Below, piece by piece: positions 1-6,643 of a DNA stretch of 6,999 nucleotides. The notes below the pieces were generated by a model, which saw nothing but the letters and a program-made list of their open reading frames with translations, did not search any database and was not told where the DNA came from. The translations under genes and the position numbers were made by a program. Position 1 is the first letter of the stretch. The number at the start of each line of letters is the position of its first letter. The stretch is from Pseudopedobacter saltans. Its GTDB lineage: Bacteria; Bacteroidota; Bacteroidia; Chitinophagales; Chitinophagaceae. The stretch spans positions 1 through 6,999 of the forward strand of contig QFOI01000189.1 of the NCBI GenBank assembly GCA_003241175.1, given 5' to 3'.

Positions 1-338
1 AATATTCCAGACGTGGCAATACCGCAAAATGCGTGTAAAATAGCACCAATCGACCATATGGAAATTGCCCAAATAAATCCTTTTTTAGTATCTAGTTTAT
101 CCACAAATTTTCCGGCCAGAAGCATCGCAATAGCATAAACAATGGAAAAAATGGCGGTAATTGTCCCATAGTCGTTATTGTTCCAATGGAACTCTGGAAC
201 GATAAAATCCTTCCATGTCAAAGAGAGAACCTGCCTATCAAGATAATTGATAGTCGTGGCAAAAAAGAGTAAAGTACATATAGTCCAACGGTAACCTGAT
301 TTCTTTGTATCTATTACGTTAGAGTTTGATTCATTCAT
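1..338 (-). CDS. exuT: Hexuronate transporter, MFS (ExuT-like), N-terminal part
   Basis: This is the first 112 codons of an inner-membrane carrier; the rest lies beyond the left edge. It probably imports galacturonate and/or glucuronate by cation symport. After a short polar N-terminus (about residues 1-16) comes a first membrane helix (about 17-40) containing NYLDRQVLSL, typical of the ACS/hexuronate branch of the major facilitator superfamily. A second helix (about 58-76) follows and ends in a motif-A-like loop, GKFVDKLDTKKG (residues 76-87). A third helix starts near residue 88. The ATG at 338 is the first in frame and lies 45 bp after the eda stop; no Shine-Dalgarno sequence is visible, as is usual in Bacteroidota. 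Being last in an operon that degrades hexuronates supports the substrate, but specificity (galacturonate, glucuronate or both) is inferred. A related organic-anion carrier of the same family remains possible. Confidence 0.85.
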   Translation of the reverse strand, partial: MNESNSNVIDTKKSGYRWTICTLLFFATTINYLDRQVLSLTWKDFIVPEFHWNNNDYGTITAIFSIVYAIAMLLAGKFVDKLDTKKGFIWAISIWSIGAILHAFCGIATSGI

Positions 339-383
339 GGCAATTATTTTATATGGACAAAAAGCATTCTCTTAAGCAGATAG

Positions 384-1046
384 TTATTTAGGTTTTGTTT
401 TCGAAAGTATTTCGAATGCAAGCTTTGTCCTTTTAGCGAGTTCCTCGTAGTTTCTGTGTTCCAATATGTCTTTACTGATCAGTTTACTTCCCATACCCAG
501 TGCACAAACGCCAGAATCAAACCATGTTTTGATATTTGTTTCATCTATGGAAACACCTCCAGTCGGCATAAAAAGCTGTCCTGGAAATAATTCTTTGATT
601 GATGAAACGAATTCTGGTCCCAAAATATTTGCAGGAAAAATTTTTATTAATTTGGCTTGATAGTTTTGTGCTAGATTAATTTCGGAAGGCGTCATACATC
701 CTGGAATCCAAGGAATGTTATTACTGGCAGCAATGGTTCCAACAACAGGATTGATGATGGGTGCAACTATAAAATCAGCGCCAGCTTTTACATAGTTTTC
801 GGCTTCTGATTTGACTTTAACTGTCCCAATACCCAAATAAAGATCCTTCATTTCCTCATCCCGGACTTCTTTCAATTTTTTAAAGTTGGACAAGGCCGCA
901 CTTCCTCTGTGTGTATATTCTACAACTCTGACACCTTCCTTGTACAAAGTCCTAACAATGTCAACACTTATCTCTTCACTATCGTGGTAGAACAAGGGGA
1001 GCATTCCCTGCCCTATAATTGCTTTAACTATAATATCTGCATTCAT
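384..1046 (-). CDS. eda: KDPG aldolase (2-dehydro-3-deoxy-phosphogluconate aldolase)
   Basis: This cytoplasmic class I aldolase (220 aa, close to the usual 205-225) cleaves 2-keto-3-deoxy-6-phosphogluconate into pyruvate and glyceraldehyde 3-phosphate, the last step of the pathway. Visible landmarks are VVEYTHRG (41-48), with E43 matching the catalytic Glu and R47 the phosphate/substrate Arg of E. coli Eda; the GIGTV strand (72-76); IPGCMTP (114-120); the Schiff-base lysine K135 in LIKIFPA (133-139); and the PTGG phosphate loop (161-164). The N-terminal 'GMLPLFYH' and 'GVRVVEYTHRG' forms are those of the Bacteroidota branch. The start at 1046 follows an A-rich stretch ending AAAATA, and only 10 bp separate it from the kdgK stop, so the two are probably co-translated. 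Some family members also accept 4-hydroxy-2-oxoglutarate or 2-keto-3-deoxy-6-phosphogalactonate, but the neighbouring KDG kinase and UxaA point to KDPG here. Confidence 0.94.
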   Translation of the reverse strand: MNADIIVKAIIGQGMLPLFYHDSEEISVDIVRTLYKEGVRVVEYTHRGSAALSNFKKLKEVRDEEMKDLYLGIGTVKVKSEAENYVKAGADFIVAPIINPVVGTIAASNNIPWIPGCMTPSEINLAQNYQAKLIKIFPANILGPEFVSSIKELFPGQLFMPTGGVSIDETNIKTWFDSGVCALGMGSKLISKDILEHRNYEELAKRTKLAFEILSKTKPK

Positions 1047-1056
1047 TATTTTGTGA

Positions 1057-2082
1057 TTATTTGTTTAAAATTTTAGATCTTATTTCTGCCACAGTTGAAG
1101 TGGTGGCATCGCCTGCAATATCCAATTTGTCAACTGCTGCAGCGGTAGCAAAATCAAGAATATCTTCCTCTGGCAACTCATTGTAATAGCCATATATTAA
1201 CCCAGCCATAAAACAATCACCACTACCGACTCGATTGTAGATTTTTTCTTTTTCCCAATTATCCGAAACTTTTAAAGTATCATTAGAGTATAACGAACTA
1301 TAGTAATGGATGCCTTCTTTATTGTCGAAACGAAATGTGTTGGCCACTATCGTACAGCTAGGGAATGTCGAAATAATTTCTTTGGATGTAAATATGGCTT
1401 GTTGCAATAGTTGATCTTTCGTATAGATGTTTTTTTGCAAAAAAATCTCCTCCAATCGAGTGTCCAACATCTGATTGGCTGCCCATATATTCCCCATGAT
1501 TAGATTGCAATATTGTGCTAACTGAGGCATGACTTCTTTAGGATCTTTTCCGTATTTCCATAGTTTGGATCGATAATTCAAATCCAAGGAAACAAAAATG
1601 CCTTTTTGAGATGCAAATTGGACCGCATCCAAGCAAATATCAGCGACATTCTGATTTAGGGCAGGACAAATAGCACTGAAATGAAACCAACTTACATCCT
1701 CAAATATTGCTTCCCAGTTTATTTTTTCTCGGTTAAGATTTGCATATGAGGAATTGGCTCTATCGTAAATAACACCAGCATTCTTTAGATCTTTACCTTT
1801 TGCCAAATAATACAACCCAAGACGATCTCCCTCAAAAATCATCCTTGACGTGTCAATCTTCTTTTTTTCTAGATCCGCGACAATCTGATGGCTCATCTCA
1901 TTGTCAGGAATGGCGGACAGATAAGCAGAAGGGACGTCCCACAATGCCAAAGCAGTGGCCACATTCAATTCGGCGCCTCCGACATAAAAAGGCAAGGTAT
2001 TGGTTGCTAACCATTCTCCTTCCGCATCAAGACTTATCCTTAGCAGTAGTTCTCCAAAACTAAGTACTTTGTTTTTTTTCAT
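1057..2082 (-). CDS. kdgK: 2-keto-3-deoxygluconate kinase (PfkB family)
   Basis: This cytoplasmic ribokinase/PfkB-family sugar kinase (341 aa) phosphorylates KDG with ATP to give KDPG, linking altronate dehydratase to Eda. The order of motifs is: N-terminal strand VLSFGELLLR (6-15); sugar-binding GGAELNVATAL (35-45), the PfkB signature 1 region; SLDLNYRSKLW (165-175), characteristic of KDG kinases; MGNIWAAN (196-203); and the anion-hole/catalytic loop GSGDCFMAG (286-294) with catalytic base D289. The usual Ala of GAGD is Ser here, a tolerated variation. It is somewhat longer than the roughly 310 aa of E. coli KdgK, with extra sequence around residues 205-240 before the nucleotide-binding half. 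Gaps are 23 bp after uxaC and 10 bp before eda. The ATG at 2082 is followed by a run of eight A. Context makes KDG the substrate; fructokinase or another PfkB activity is less likely. Confidence 0.93.
   Translation of the reverse strand: MKKNKVLSFGELLLRISLDAEGEWLATNTLPFYVGGAELNVATALALWDVPSAYLSAIPDNEMSHQIVADLEKKKIDTSRMIFEGDRLGLYYLAKGKDLKNAGVIYDRANSSYANLNREKINWEAIFEDVSWFHFSAICPALNQNVADICLDAVQFASQKGIFVSLDLNYRSKLWKYGKDPKEVMPQLAQYCNLIMGNIWAANQMLDTRLEEIFLQKNIYTKDQLLQQAIFTSKEIISTFPSCTIVANTFRFDNKEGIHYYSSLYSNDTLKVSDNWEKEKIYNRVGSGDCFMAGLIYGYYNELPEEDILDFATAAAVDKLDIAGDATTSTVAEIRSKILNK
1430..1445. repeat. 16-bp perfect A/T-tract palindrome inside kdgK
   Basis: Seven T (1430-1436), then GC, then seven A (1439-1445) make an exact palindrome. 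On the coding strand it spans parts of codons I213 to N218 of kdgK, in the weakly conserved extra region of the kinase. It creates an in-frame A AAA AAC heptamer (Q216-K217-N218), a sequence prone to slippage. No stimulatory structure was identified. It is most likely a by-product of AT-rich codon choice. Confidence 0.4.
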
Positions 2083-2105
2083 ATGAATAGAATCGTATCG
2101 TGGTT

Positions 2106-3515
2106 TTAGGAACTGAAATTAAAGTAATTCTTTGCATTGTAATAGCAAATATCTTGTACTATTTTACCAATCCAAGGAAGATCATTTGGCAACTCTCCAT
2201 TTTCAACATCTTCACCGAAAAGATTGCAGATTAATCTTCTGAAATATTCATGTCTAGGGAAAGAAAGGAAACTACGAGAGTCTGTCAACATCCCGACCAA
2301 ACGACTGAGTAATCCCATATTGGATAATGCATTGATCTGTTTTGTCATACCATCTTTTTGATCCAAAAACCACCAAGCAGAACCAAATTGTACTTTTCCT
2401 GCAACCGAACCATCATTGAAGTTTCCAATCATCGTAGCAATGATTTCGTTGTCTGCTGGATTGAGATTATAAATAATAGTTTTCGCTAATTTATCTTCGG
2501 AATCTAGTTTGTTGAGGAATTTGGACAATGCTTGTGCTTGAGAATAATCACCAATAGAATCCCAACCCGTATCAGGACCCAATTGTGCCAACATTCTCGT
2601 ATTGTTGTTGCGTAAGGCTCCCAAATGATATTGTTGTACCCAACCTTTTTCGTGGTCCCATTGTGCAAACCAAACTAACATGGCAGATTTGAACACTGTA
2701 TTTTCCTTAGTTTCTATAGCCGTCCCTTTTCTAATTTTTTCAAAAATCGCAGCTACTTGTTCGAACGTGAAATCTTCTGCGTCAATACTATTCAAACCAT
2801 GATCCGAAACTTTACAACCATTTTCTGCAAAATAATCATGACGAGATTTTAATGCGTCCAAATATGTTTGTAAGTCAGAGATTTCCTTATTTACTACAGT
2901 TGCTAATTTATCAATGTAACTATTCAACATTTCAATGTTGTCGCTATTCATTGCCTTGTCGGGACGAAATGCGGGAAGCATTTTGAAGCCTACACTAGCA
3001 TTGGATTTAAATTGTTGATGATATTCCAAATTGTCAATAGGATCATCCGTGGTACAAATAACTTCTACATTCATTTTGTTCAAAAGCCCATGTACAGCAT
3101 ATTCTGGCGTTTGTAATTTGGTCAAACTTTCATCATAAATGGATTTTGCTGTTTTTTCAGAAAGTAAATCCGTAATGCCAAAATAACGTTGCAATTCCAA
3201 GTGTGTCCAATGGTACAAAGGGTTTCTCAAAGTATAAGGAACTGTTTCTGCCCATTTTTCAAATTTTTCGAAATCGGTTGCATTACCAGTGATAAATTTT
3301 TCGGGTACACCGTTTGTGCGCATAGCTCTCCACTTATAGTGATCGCCATACAACCAAACCTGTGTAATATTTTCAAACTGTTTATTGTTCGCCACTTGAT
3401 CAGGTATCAAGTGGTTATGATAGTCTATAATCGGTAATGATTTCGCATAGTCATGGTATAGTTTTTCTGCTGTTTTGTTCTGCAGTAAAAAATTGTCGTC
3501 TAAAAACGTTTTCAT
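2106..3515 (-). CDS. uxaC: Uronate isomerase (glucuronate/galacturonate isomerase)
   Basis: This is the first intracellular step: a cytoplasmic metal-dependent isomerase converting D-galacturonate to D-tagaturonate and D-glucuronate to D-fructuronate. At 469 aa it is almost exactly the length of E. coli UxaC (470) and aligns in memory along its whole length. It is a divergent amidohydrolase-superfamily barrel. Visible landmarks are DYHNHL (31-36), the HxH metal motif with H33 and H35; GDHYKWRAMRTNGV (57-70); NPLYHWTHLEL (98-108); CTTDDPIDNLEYH (154-166); GCKVSDHGL (233-241); GWVQQYHLGALRNNN (291-305); GSAWWF (378-383); and the C-terminal MLTDSRSFLSFPRHEYFRR (409-427) with the metal/catalytic Asp D412. 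It lies 27 bp after uxaA and 23 bp before kdgK. No Shine-Dalgarno is seen before the ATG at 3515. A 9-bp-arm perfect inverted repeat sits inside it at 3392-3414. Identity is secure; which uronate it handles in vivo is inferred from its neighbours. Confidence 0.97.
   Translation of the reverse strand: MKTFLDDNFLLQNKTAEKLYHDYAKSLPIIDYHNHLIPDQVANNKQFENITQVWLYGDHYKWRAMRTNGVPEKFITGNATDFEKFEKWAETVPYTLRNPLYHWTHLELQRYFGITDLLSEKTAKSIYDESLTKLQTPEYAVHGLLNKMNVEVICTTDDPIDNLEYHQQFKSNASVGFKMLPAFRPDKAMNSDNIEMLNSYIDKLATVVNKEISDLQTYLDALKSRHDYFAENGCKVSDHGLNSIDAEDFTFEQVAAIFEKIRKGTAIETKENTVFKSAMLVWFAQWDHEKGWVQQYHLGALRNNNTRMLAQLGPDTGWDSIGDYSQAQALSKFLNKLDSEDKLAKTIIYNLNPADNEIIATMIGNFNDGSVAGKVQFGSAWWFLDQKDGMTKQINALSNMGLLSRLVGMLTDSRSFLSFPRHEYFRRLICNLFGEDVENGELPNDLPWIGKIVQDICYYNAKNYFNFSS
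3392..3414. repeat. Perfect inverted repeat inside uxaC (9-bp arms, 5-nt loop)
   Basis: The arms CCACTTGAT (3392-3400) and ATCAAGTGG (3406-3414) are exact reverse complements around CAGGT (3401-3405). On the coding strand the repeat covers codons H35 to A42 of uxaC, about 100 nt after the start codon and directly on the HxH metal-binding site. It could form an RNA hairpin in the operon message or be an intragenic operator-like palindrome. It could also be chance, since the protein sequence there is constrained. There is no following U-tract, so it is not an intrinsic terminator. Confidence 0.5.
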
Positions 3516-3542
3516 ATTTAATGCTATCTATTAATTTTCTAA

Positions 3543-5192
3543 TTATAAACTAACGCCTCTTTTCCAAGGAATAAAATCATCTTGATTAAGCAAAACTGCT
3601 TTAGGAATTACTTCTCCACTCGCAGCTTTGATACAATATTCCAATATGTCTTCGCCCATTTCTTCTATAGTCTTGTCGCCATCGATGACAGATCCAGTAT
3701 TGATGTCAATGATGTCTGACATACGTTGTGCCAATGCATTATTGGTAGAAACTTTTATAACTGGGCAAATAGGATTTCCTGTAGGCGTACCTAGTCCTGT
3801 AGTGAAAAGAATTAAAGTCGCTCCACTCGCTGTTTTTCCTGTAGTTGCTTCCACGTCATTGCCTGGTGTACAAACTAAGTTTAGTCCTGGTTTGGTTGCT
3901 GGTTCTGTATAGTCCAATACGTCAACAACAGGAGAAGTTCCACCTTTTTTAGCAGCGCCTGTACTTTTGATGGCATCTGTAATCAAACCGTCTTTTATAT
4001 TGCCTGGCGAAGGATTCATATAAAAACCCGAACCAACACTTTCCGCAGCTTTGTTATAAGTGCGCATCAAATGAATAAATTTTTCAGCTGAATCTTTATT
4101 GACTGTACGATCAATAAGATTTTGTTCTGCACCACATAGTTCTGGGAATTCCGCAAGCAAAATTTTTCCACCGAGTGCAGTCACTAGATCAGAAGTATAG
4201 CCAACAGAAGGATTGGCTGAAATACCACTAAAGCCATCACTGCCACCGCATTTTACGCCAATAACCAATTTATCCAAGCTAGCAGGTTGGCGTTCTATTT
4301 TATTGATTTCAATCAAACCTTCGAATGTTTTAAGGATGGCTTCTTTGATCAATTCTTCTTCGCTTTTGGCAGTTTGTTGTTCAAATATGTAAAGTGGTTT
4401 GTTGAAATTTGGATTGCGTTCTAAAAGATATTGTTTAAAATCTGCCACTTGTAAATTTTGACAACCCAAACTCAAAACGGTGATTCCCGCGACATTTGGA
4501 TGATCGGCGTAAGCTGCCAATAATTTACCCAAAGTGCCCGCATCTTGACGAGTGCCTCCACAACCACCTTGGTGATTCAAAAATTTGATACCATCAACGT
4601 TCTTAAATAAACGTTGGTTTTTACGTTCAATAGTAGGAGAGAGGTCAATATTTTCAATAGCTGATAAGGATTCATGTTCGTTATAAGCCTTGACTAATTG
4701 ATGTGTAAATGATTTGTATTTTTCCGTTACTGCGTAGCCCAATTCATTATACAAAGCCTCTTTGATAATATCCAAATTGCGATTTTCACAGAAAACGGTT
4801 GGTACAAAAAGCCAATAGTTTGCCGTACCAACACGACCATCTTCACGGAAATAACCATTGAAAGTTCTGTCTTTATATTTGGATACATCTGGTGCCGTCC
4901 AATGGTAATGGGATGGTCTATAGTGAAAAGGTTCTGCGGCATGTTTGGTATTATCCGTATTCATTCTGGATCCTTTCGGAACGAAATATTGTGTTTTACC
5001 TACCAAGACACCGTACATAAATATCTCGTCACCCGGCTGCATTTCTTGCATAAAAAACTTATGCTTTGCGGGAATATCCTCTTGGATAAGGTAAGTTTCC
5101 CCATTGAAAAGAATTTCTTCTCCAATTTTCAAATCTTGCAAAGCAACCAATACATTATCTTTTGGCGCAATCTGTAAAACCTTATTTTTCAT
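3543..5192 (-). CDS. uxaA: Altronate dehydratase (SAF + C-terminal GD/AH domains)
   Basis: This cytoplasmic iron-dependent lyase dehydrates D-altronate to 2-keto-3-deoxy-D-gluconate. At 549 aa it is about 50 aa longer than E. coli UxaA (495). It carries both parts of the family in one chain: an N-terminal SAF domain (about 1-75, with AKHKF at 42-46 and the PGDEIFMYG strand at 53-61), a linker (about 76-108), and the large galactarate/altronate dehydratase domain. Landmarks in the latter are GYFREDGRVGTANY (113-126); NHQGGCGGTRQD (206-217) and LGCQN (242-246); GVKCGGSDGFSGISANPS (312-329); ELCGAEQ (351-357); NPSPGN (393-398); and CTPGNDVEATTGKTASGA (441-458) with the glycine-rich TTGLGTPTGNP (464-474). 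Several cysteines (C211, C244, C315, C353, C441) are placed where metal ligands could lie. The ATG at 5192 overlaps the end of uxaB by 11 bp. Galactarate dehydratase (GarD) is a relative, but uxaB next door and the length favour altronate. Confidence 0.95.
   Translation of the reverse strand: MKNKVLQIAPKDNVLVALQDLKIGEEILFNGETYLIQEDIPAKHKFFMQEMQPGDEIFMYGVLVGKTQYFVPKGSRMNTDNTKHAAEPFHYRPSHYHWTAPDVSKYKDRTFNGYFREDGRVGTANYWLFVPTVFCENRNLDIIKEALYNELGYAVTEKYKSFTHQLVKAYNEHESLSAIENIDLSPTIERKNQRLFKNVDGIKFLNHQGGCGGTRQDAGTLGKLLAAYADHPNVAGITVLSLGCQNLQVADFKQYLLERNPNFNKPLYIFEQQTAKSEEELIKEAILKTFEGLIEINKIERQPASLDKLVIGVKCGGSDGFSGISANPSVGYTSDLVTALGGKILLAEFPELCGAEQNLIDRTVNKDSAEKFIHLMRTYNKAAESVGSGFYMNPSPGNIKDGLITDAIKSTGAAKKGGTSPVVDVLDYTEPATKPGLNLVCTPGNDVEATTGKTASGATLILFTTGLGTPTGNPICPVIKVSTNNALAQRMSDIIDINTGSVIDGDKTIEEMGEDILEYCIKAASGEVIPKAVLLNQDDFIPWKRGVSL
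5182..5192 (-). other. uxaB/uxaA stop-start overlap (11 bp)
   Basis: The uxaA start and the uxaB stop share ATGAAAAATAA, read in different frames. The uxaB codons end GAA AAA TAA while uxaA begins ATG AAA AAT. This is compatible with ribosome re-initiation and coupled synthesis of two consecutive enzymes (tagaturonate to altronate to KDG). It also supports the chosen uxaA start, because no independent Shine-Dalgarno is evident. Confidence 0.85.
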
Positions 5193-6633
5193 CGCTAATT
5201 TTTGTGTTTTCCAATACAGAGGATATGGACTGCATCGTATTTTGTTTTAAATTTTTATCAAGGTAAAACTTTATTTTCTCTTCCAAGCCATCATATTGTG
5301 TTAAATCCTGATCCCATAAAGATTTTTCCTTTAAAATCGCGTTTATTGGGTGAGATGACGATTTCCATAGTTCGCGAATGGTATTTTGCGATTTATCCGA
5401 AATCTCAACATCTGACGACAAAAGTTGCAAATATGCAGCAAATCCCAAAGAAAAAATTTGCGGAATCGATTGATATTGATTAAACCATTTTTCCAAAATG
5501 GGAATACACCTCAATTTGAACTTTTCAGTATAATTGACGGCGATGGACAACCATTTATGTTCCAAAAAAGGATTACTAAAACGATCCAATACACTATTAC
5601 TAAAGTTTGTTATGTCATTTTCTGAAATTGTATCTGATTGGATAGCTGGTCCAATCTCTTCTAATAGTAGGGTTTTGATTAATTGGTAAAATGTCTCATT
5701 TTGCATAGATTGTTTTACTGTGTCAAAACCCGCCAATATAGATAATGCACAAGACAAAGTATGTGCGCCATTTAACAAACGAAGTTTGATTTCCTTGAAT
5801 TTCTCAATAGAGGGTGCGATAACTATACCTTTGTCAATTGTTGCGAATTCCAATATTTGTTTTACTTCATCACTATCGCTCTCTATGGCCCATAGTCCAA
5901 ATGGCTCTGCCATAATCATCAATTTGTCTTCATAAGAAAGATTTTCGTTGTGATAAGCGCCTGGCACAATGCGGTCAACAAGTGTATTACAAAAATGATT
6001 TTTGGTTACAATCCAGTCAATAAATTCTGTACTTACATTATTTTTTTTGGCTAAATTAATAACTATTTTTTTGAGTGTTTCACCATTATTAGAAATCAAT
6101 TCTGTCGGAAGAATTACGAAATTATTTTCGGGTGAAATTTCAAAACGTTTCAATAGAACTGCCAATAGTTTACCTGGAAAACTTACTGGAGGCACATCTG
6201 TAATTTTATCGTCACTATCCACTATACCTGCTTCGGTCGTATTGGAAATAATAATTCTTAATTCTGTATTGGACGCTGTTTCCAGTATATTGTTCCATTC
6301 AGTATTGGCGTTGACCACACGACTGATACTATTATTGACGATATCTTCCTCAACTATAGTTCCGTCGATGGTACCTCTCAAACAAACTGTATACAAACCA
6401 TTTTGTTCGGAAAAAGAATCCGCTCCACCTGAACTTGTGGACTTTACAACAACTACACGTCCTTTGAAAAGGCCGACTTGATTGGCTTTGTGGATATAAT
6501 AGTCTGGCAAACCTCTCAATAGTACACCCGTTCCGAACTGTAAAACCTTTTCTGGATATTGGAATGATTCTTTAGTTGGAAGACTTAATTGTGTATCTTT
6601 CAAAGAATTGATATTGTCTATGTTTAATTGCAT
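5182..6633 (-). CDS. uxaB: Tagaturonate reductase (altronate oxidoreductase)
   Basis: This cytoplasmic NAD(H)-dependent enzyme of the polyol-specific long-chain (mannitol dehydrogenase) family reduces D-tagaturonate to D-altronate. Its 483 aa equal the length of E. coli UxaB. The order is an N-terminal Rossmann region with VLQFGTGVLLRG (30-41), where E. coli has an FGEGNFLR version; NGLYTVCLRG (78-87); SNTTEAGI (130-137), a strong UxaB-like string; CNTLVDRIVPG (215-225), the family signature; then the C-terminal helical domain with IKLRLLNGAH (282-291). There K283, N288 and H291 have the K-x4-N-x2-H spacing of the mannitol dehydrogenase catalytic triad. Later RFSNPFLEHK (351-360) and LWDQDLTQYDGL (439-450) also match UxaB. 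Fructuronate reductase (UxuB) is a paralogue, but these motifs and the adjacent uxaA favour UxaB. The start at 6633 is 10 bp after the upstream stop, preceded by an A-rich stretch with a weak AGCAAG. Confidence 0.95.
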   Translation of the reverse strand: MQLNIDNINSLKDTQLSLPTKESFQYPEKVLQFGTGVLLRGLPDYYIHKANQVGLFKGRVVVVKSTSSGGADSFSEQNGLYTVCLRGTIDGTIVEEDIVNNSISRVVNANTEWNNILETASNTELRIIISNTTEAGIVDSDDKITDVPPVSFPGKLLAVLLKRFEISPENNFVILPTELISNNGETLKKIVINLAKKNNVSTEFIDWIVTKNHFCNTLVDRIVPGAYHNENLSYEDKLMIMAEPFGLWAIESDSDEVKQILEFATIDKGIVIAPSIEKFKEIKLRLLNGAHTLSCALSILAGFDTVKQSMQNETFYQLIKTLLLEEIGPAIQSDTISENDITNFSNSVLDRFSNPFLEHKWLSIAVNYTEKFKLRCIPILEKWFNQYQSIPQIFSLGFAAYLQLLSSDVEISDKSQNTIRELWKSSSHPINAILKEKSLWDQDLTQYDGLEEKIKFYLDKNLKQNTMQSISSVLENTKISDEK

Positions 6634-6643
6634 CTTGCTATTT

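Noticed and set aside
339..383. The 45-bp eda-exuT gap as a site for a promoter or terminator
   Set aside because: No TAnnTTTG-type box, no hairpin and no T-run could be found on the minus strand; it reads as a plain spacer.
2072..2079. Run of eight A (coding strand) at codons 2-4 of kdgK as a possible phase-variation tract
   Set aside because: AAA-rich codons right after the start are common in AT-rich Bacteroidota genes, and eight bases is short for a switching tract; nothing else supports phase variation.
6041..6048. Run of eight T in uxaB, considered as a terminator or frameshift site
   Set aside because: It encodes lysine codons within an intact reading frame and has no adjacent GC-rich hairpin.
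6002..6481. A 159-codon open frame on the plus strand, antisense to uxaB
   Set aside because: It lies wholly opposite a well-conserved enzyme, its translation is a low-complexity Ser/Thr/Leu-rich string with no recognisable domain, and it is a shadow of uxaB codon use.
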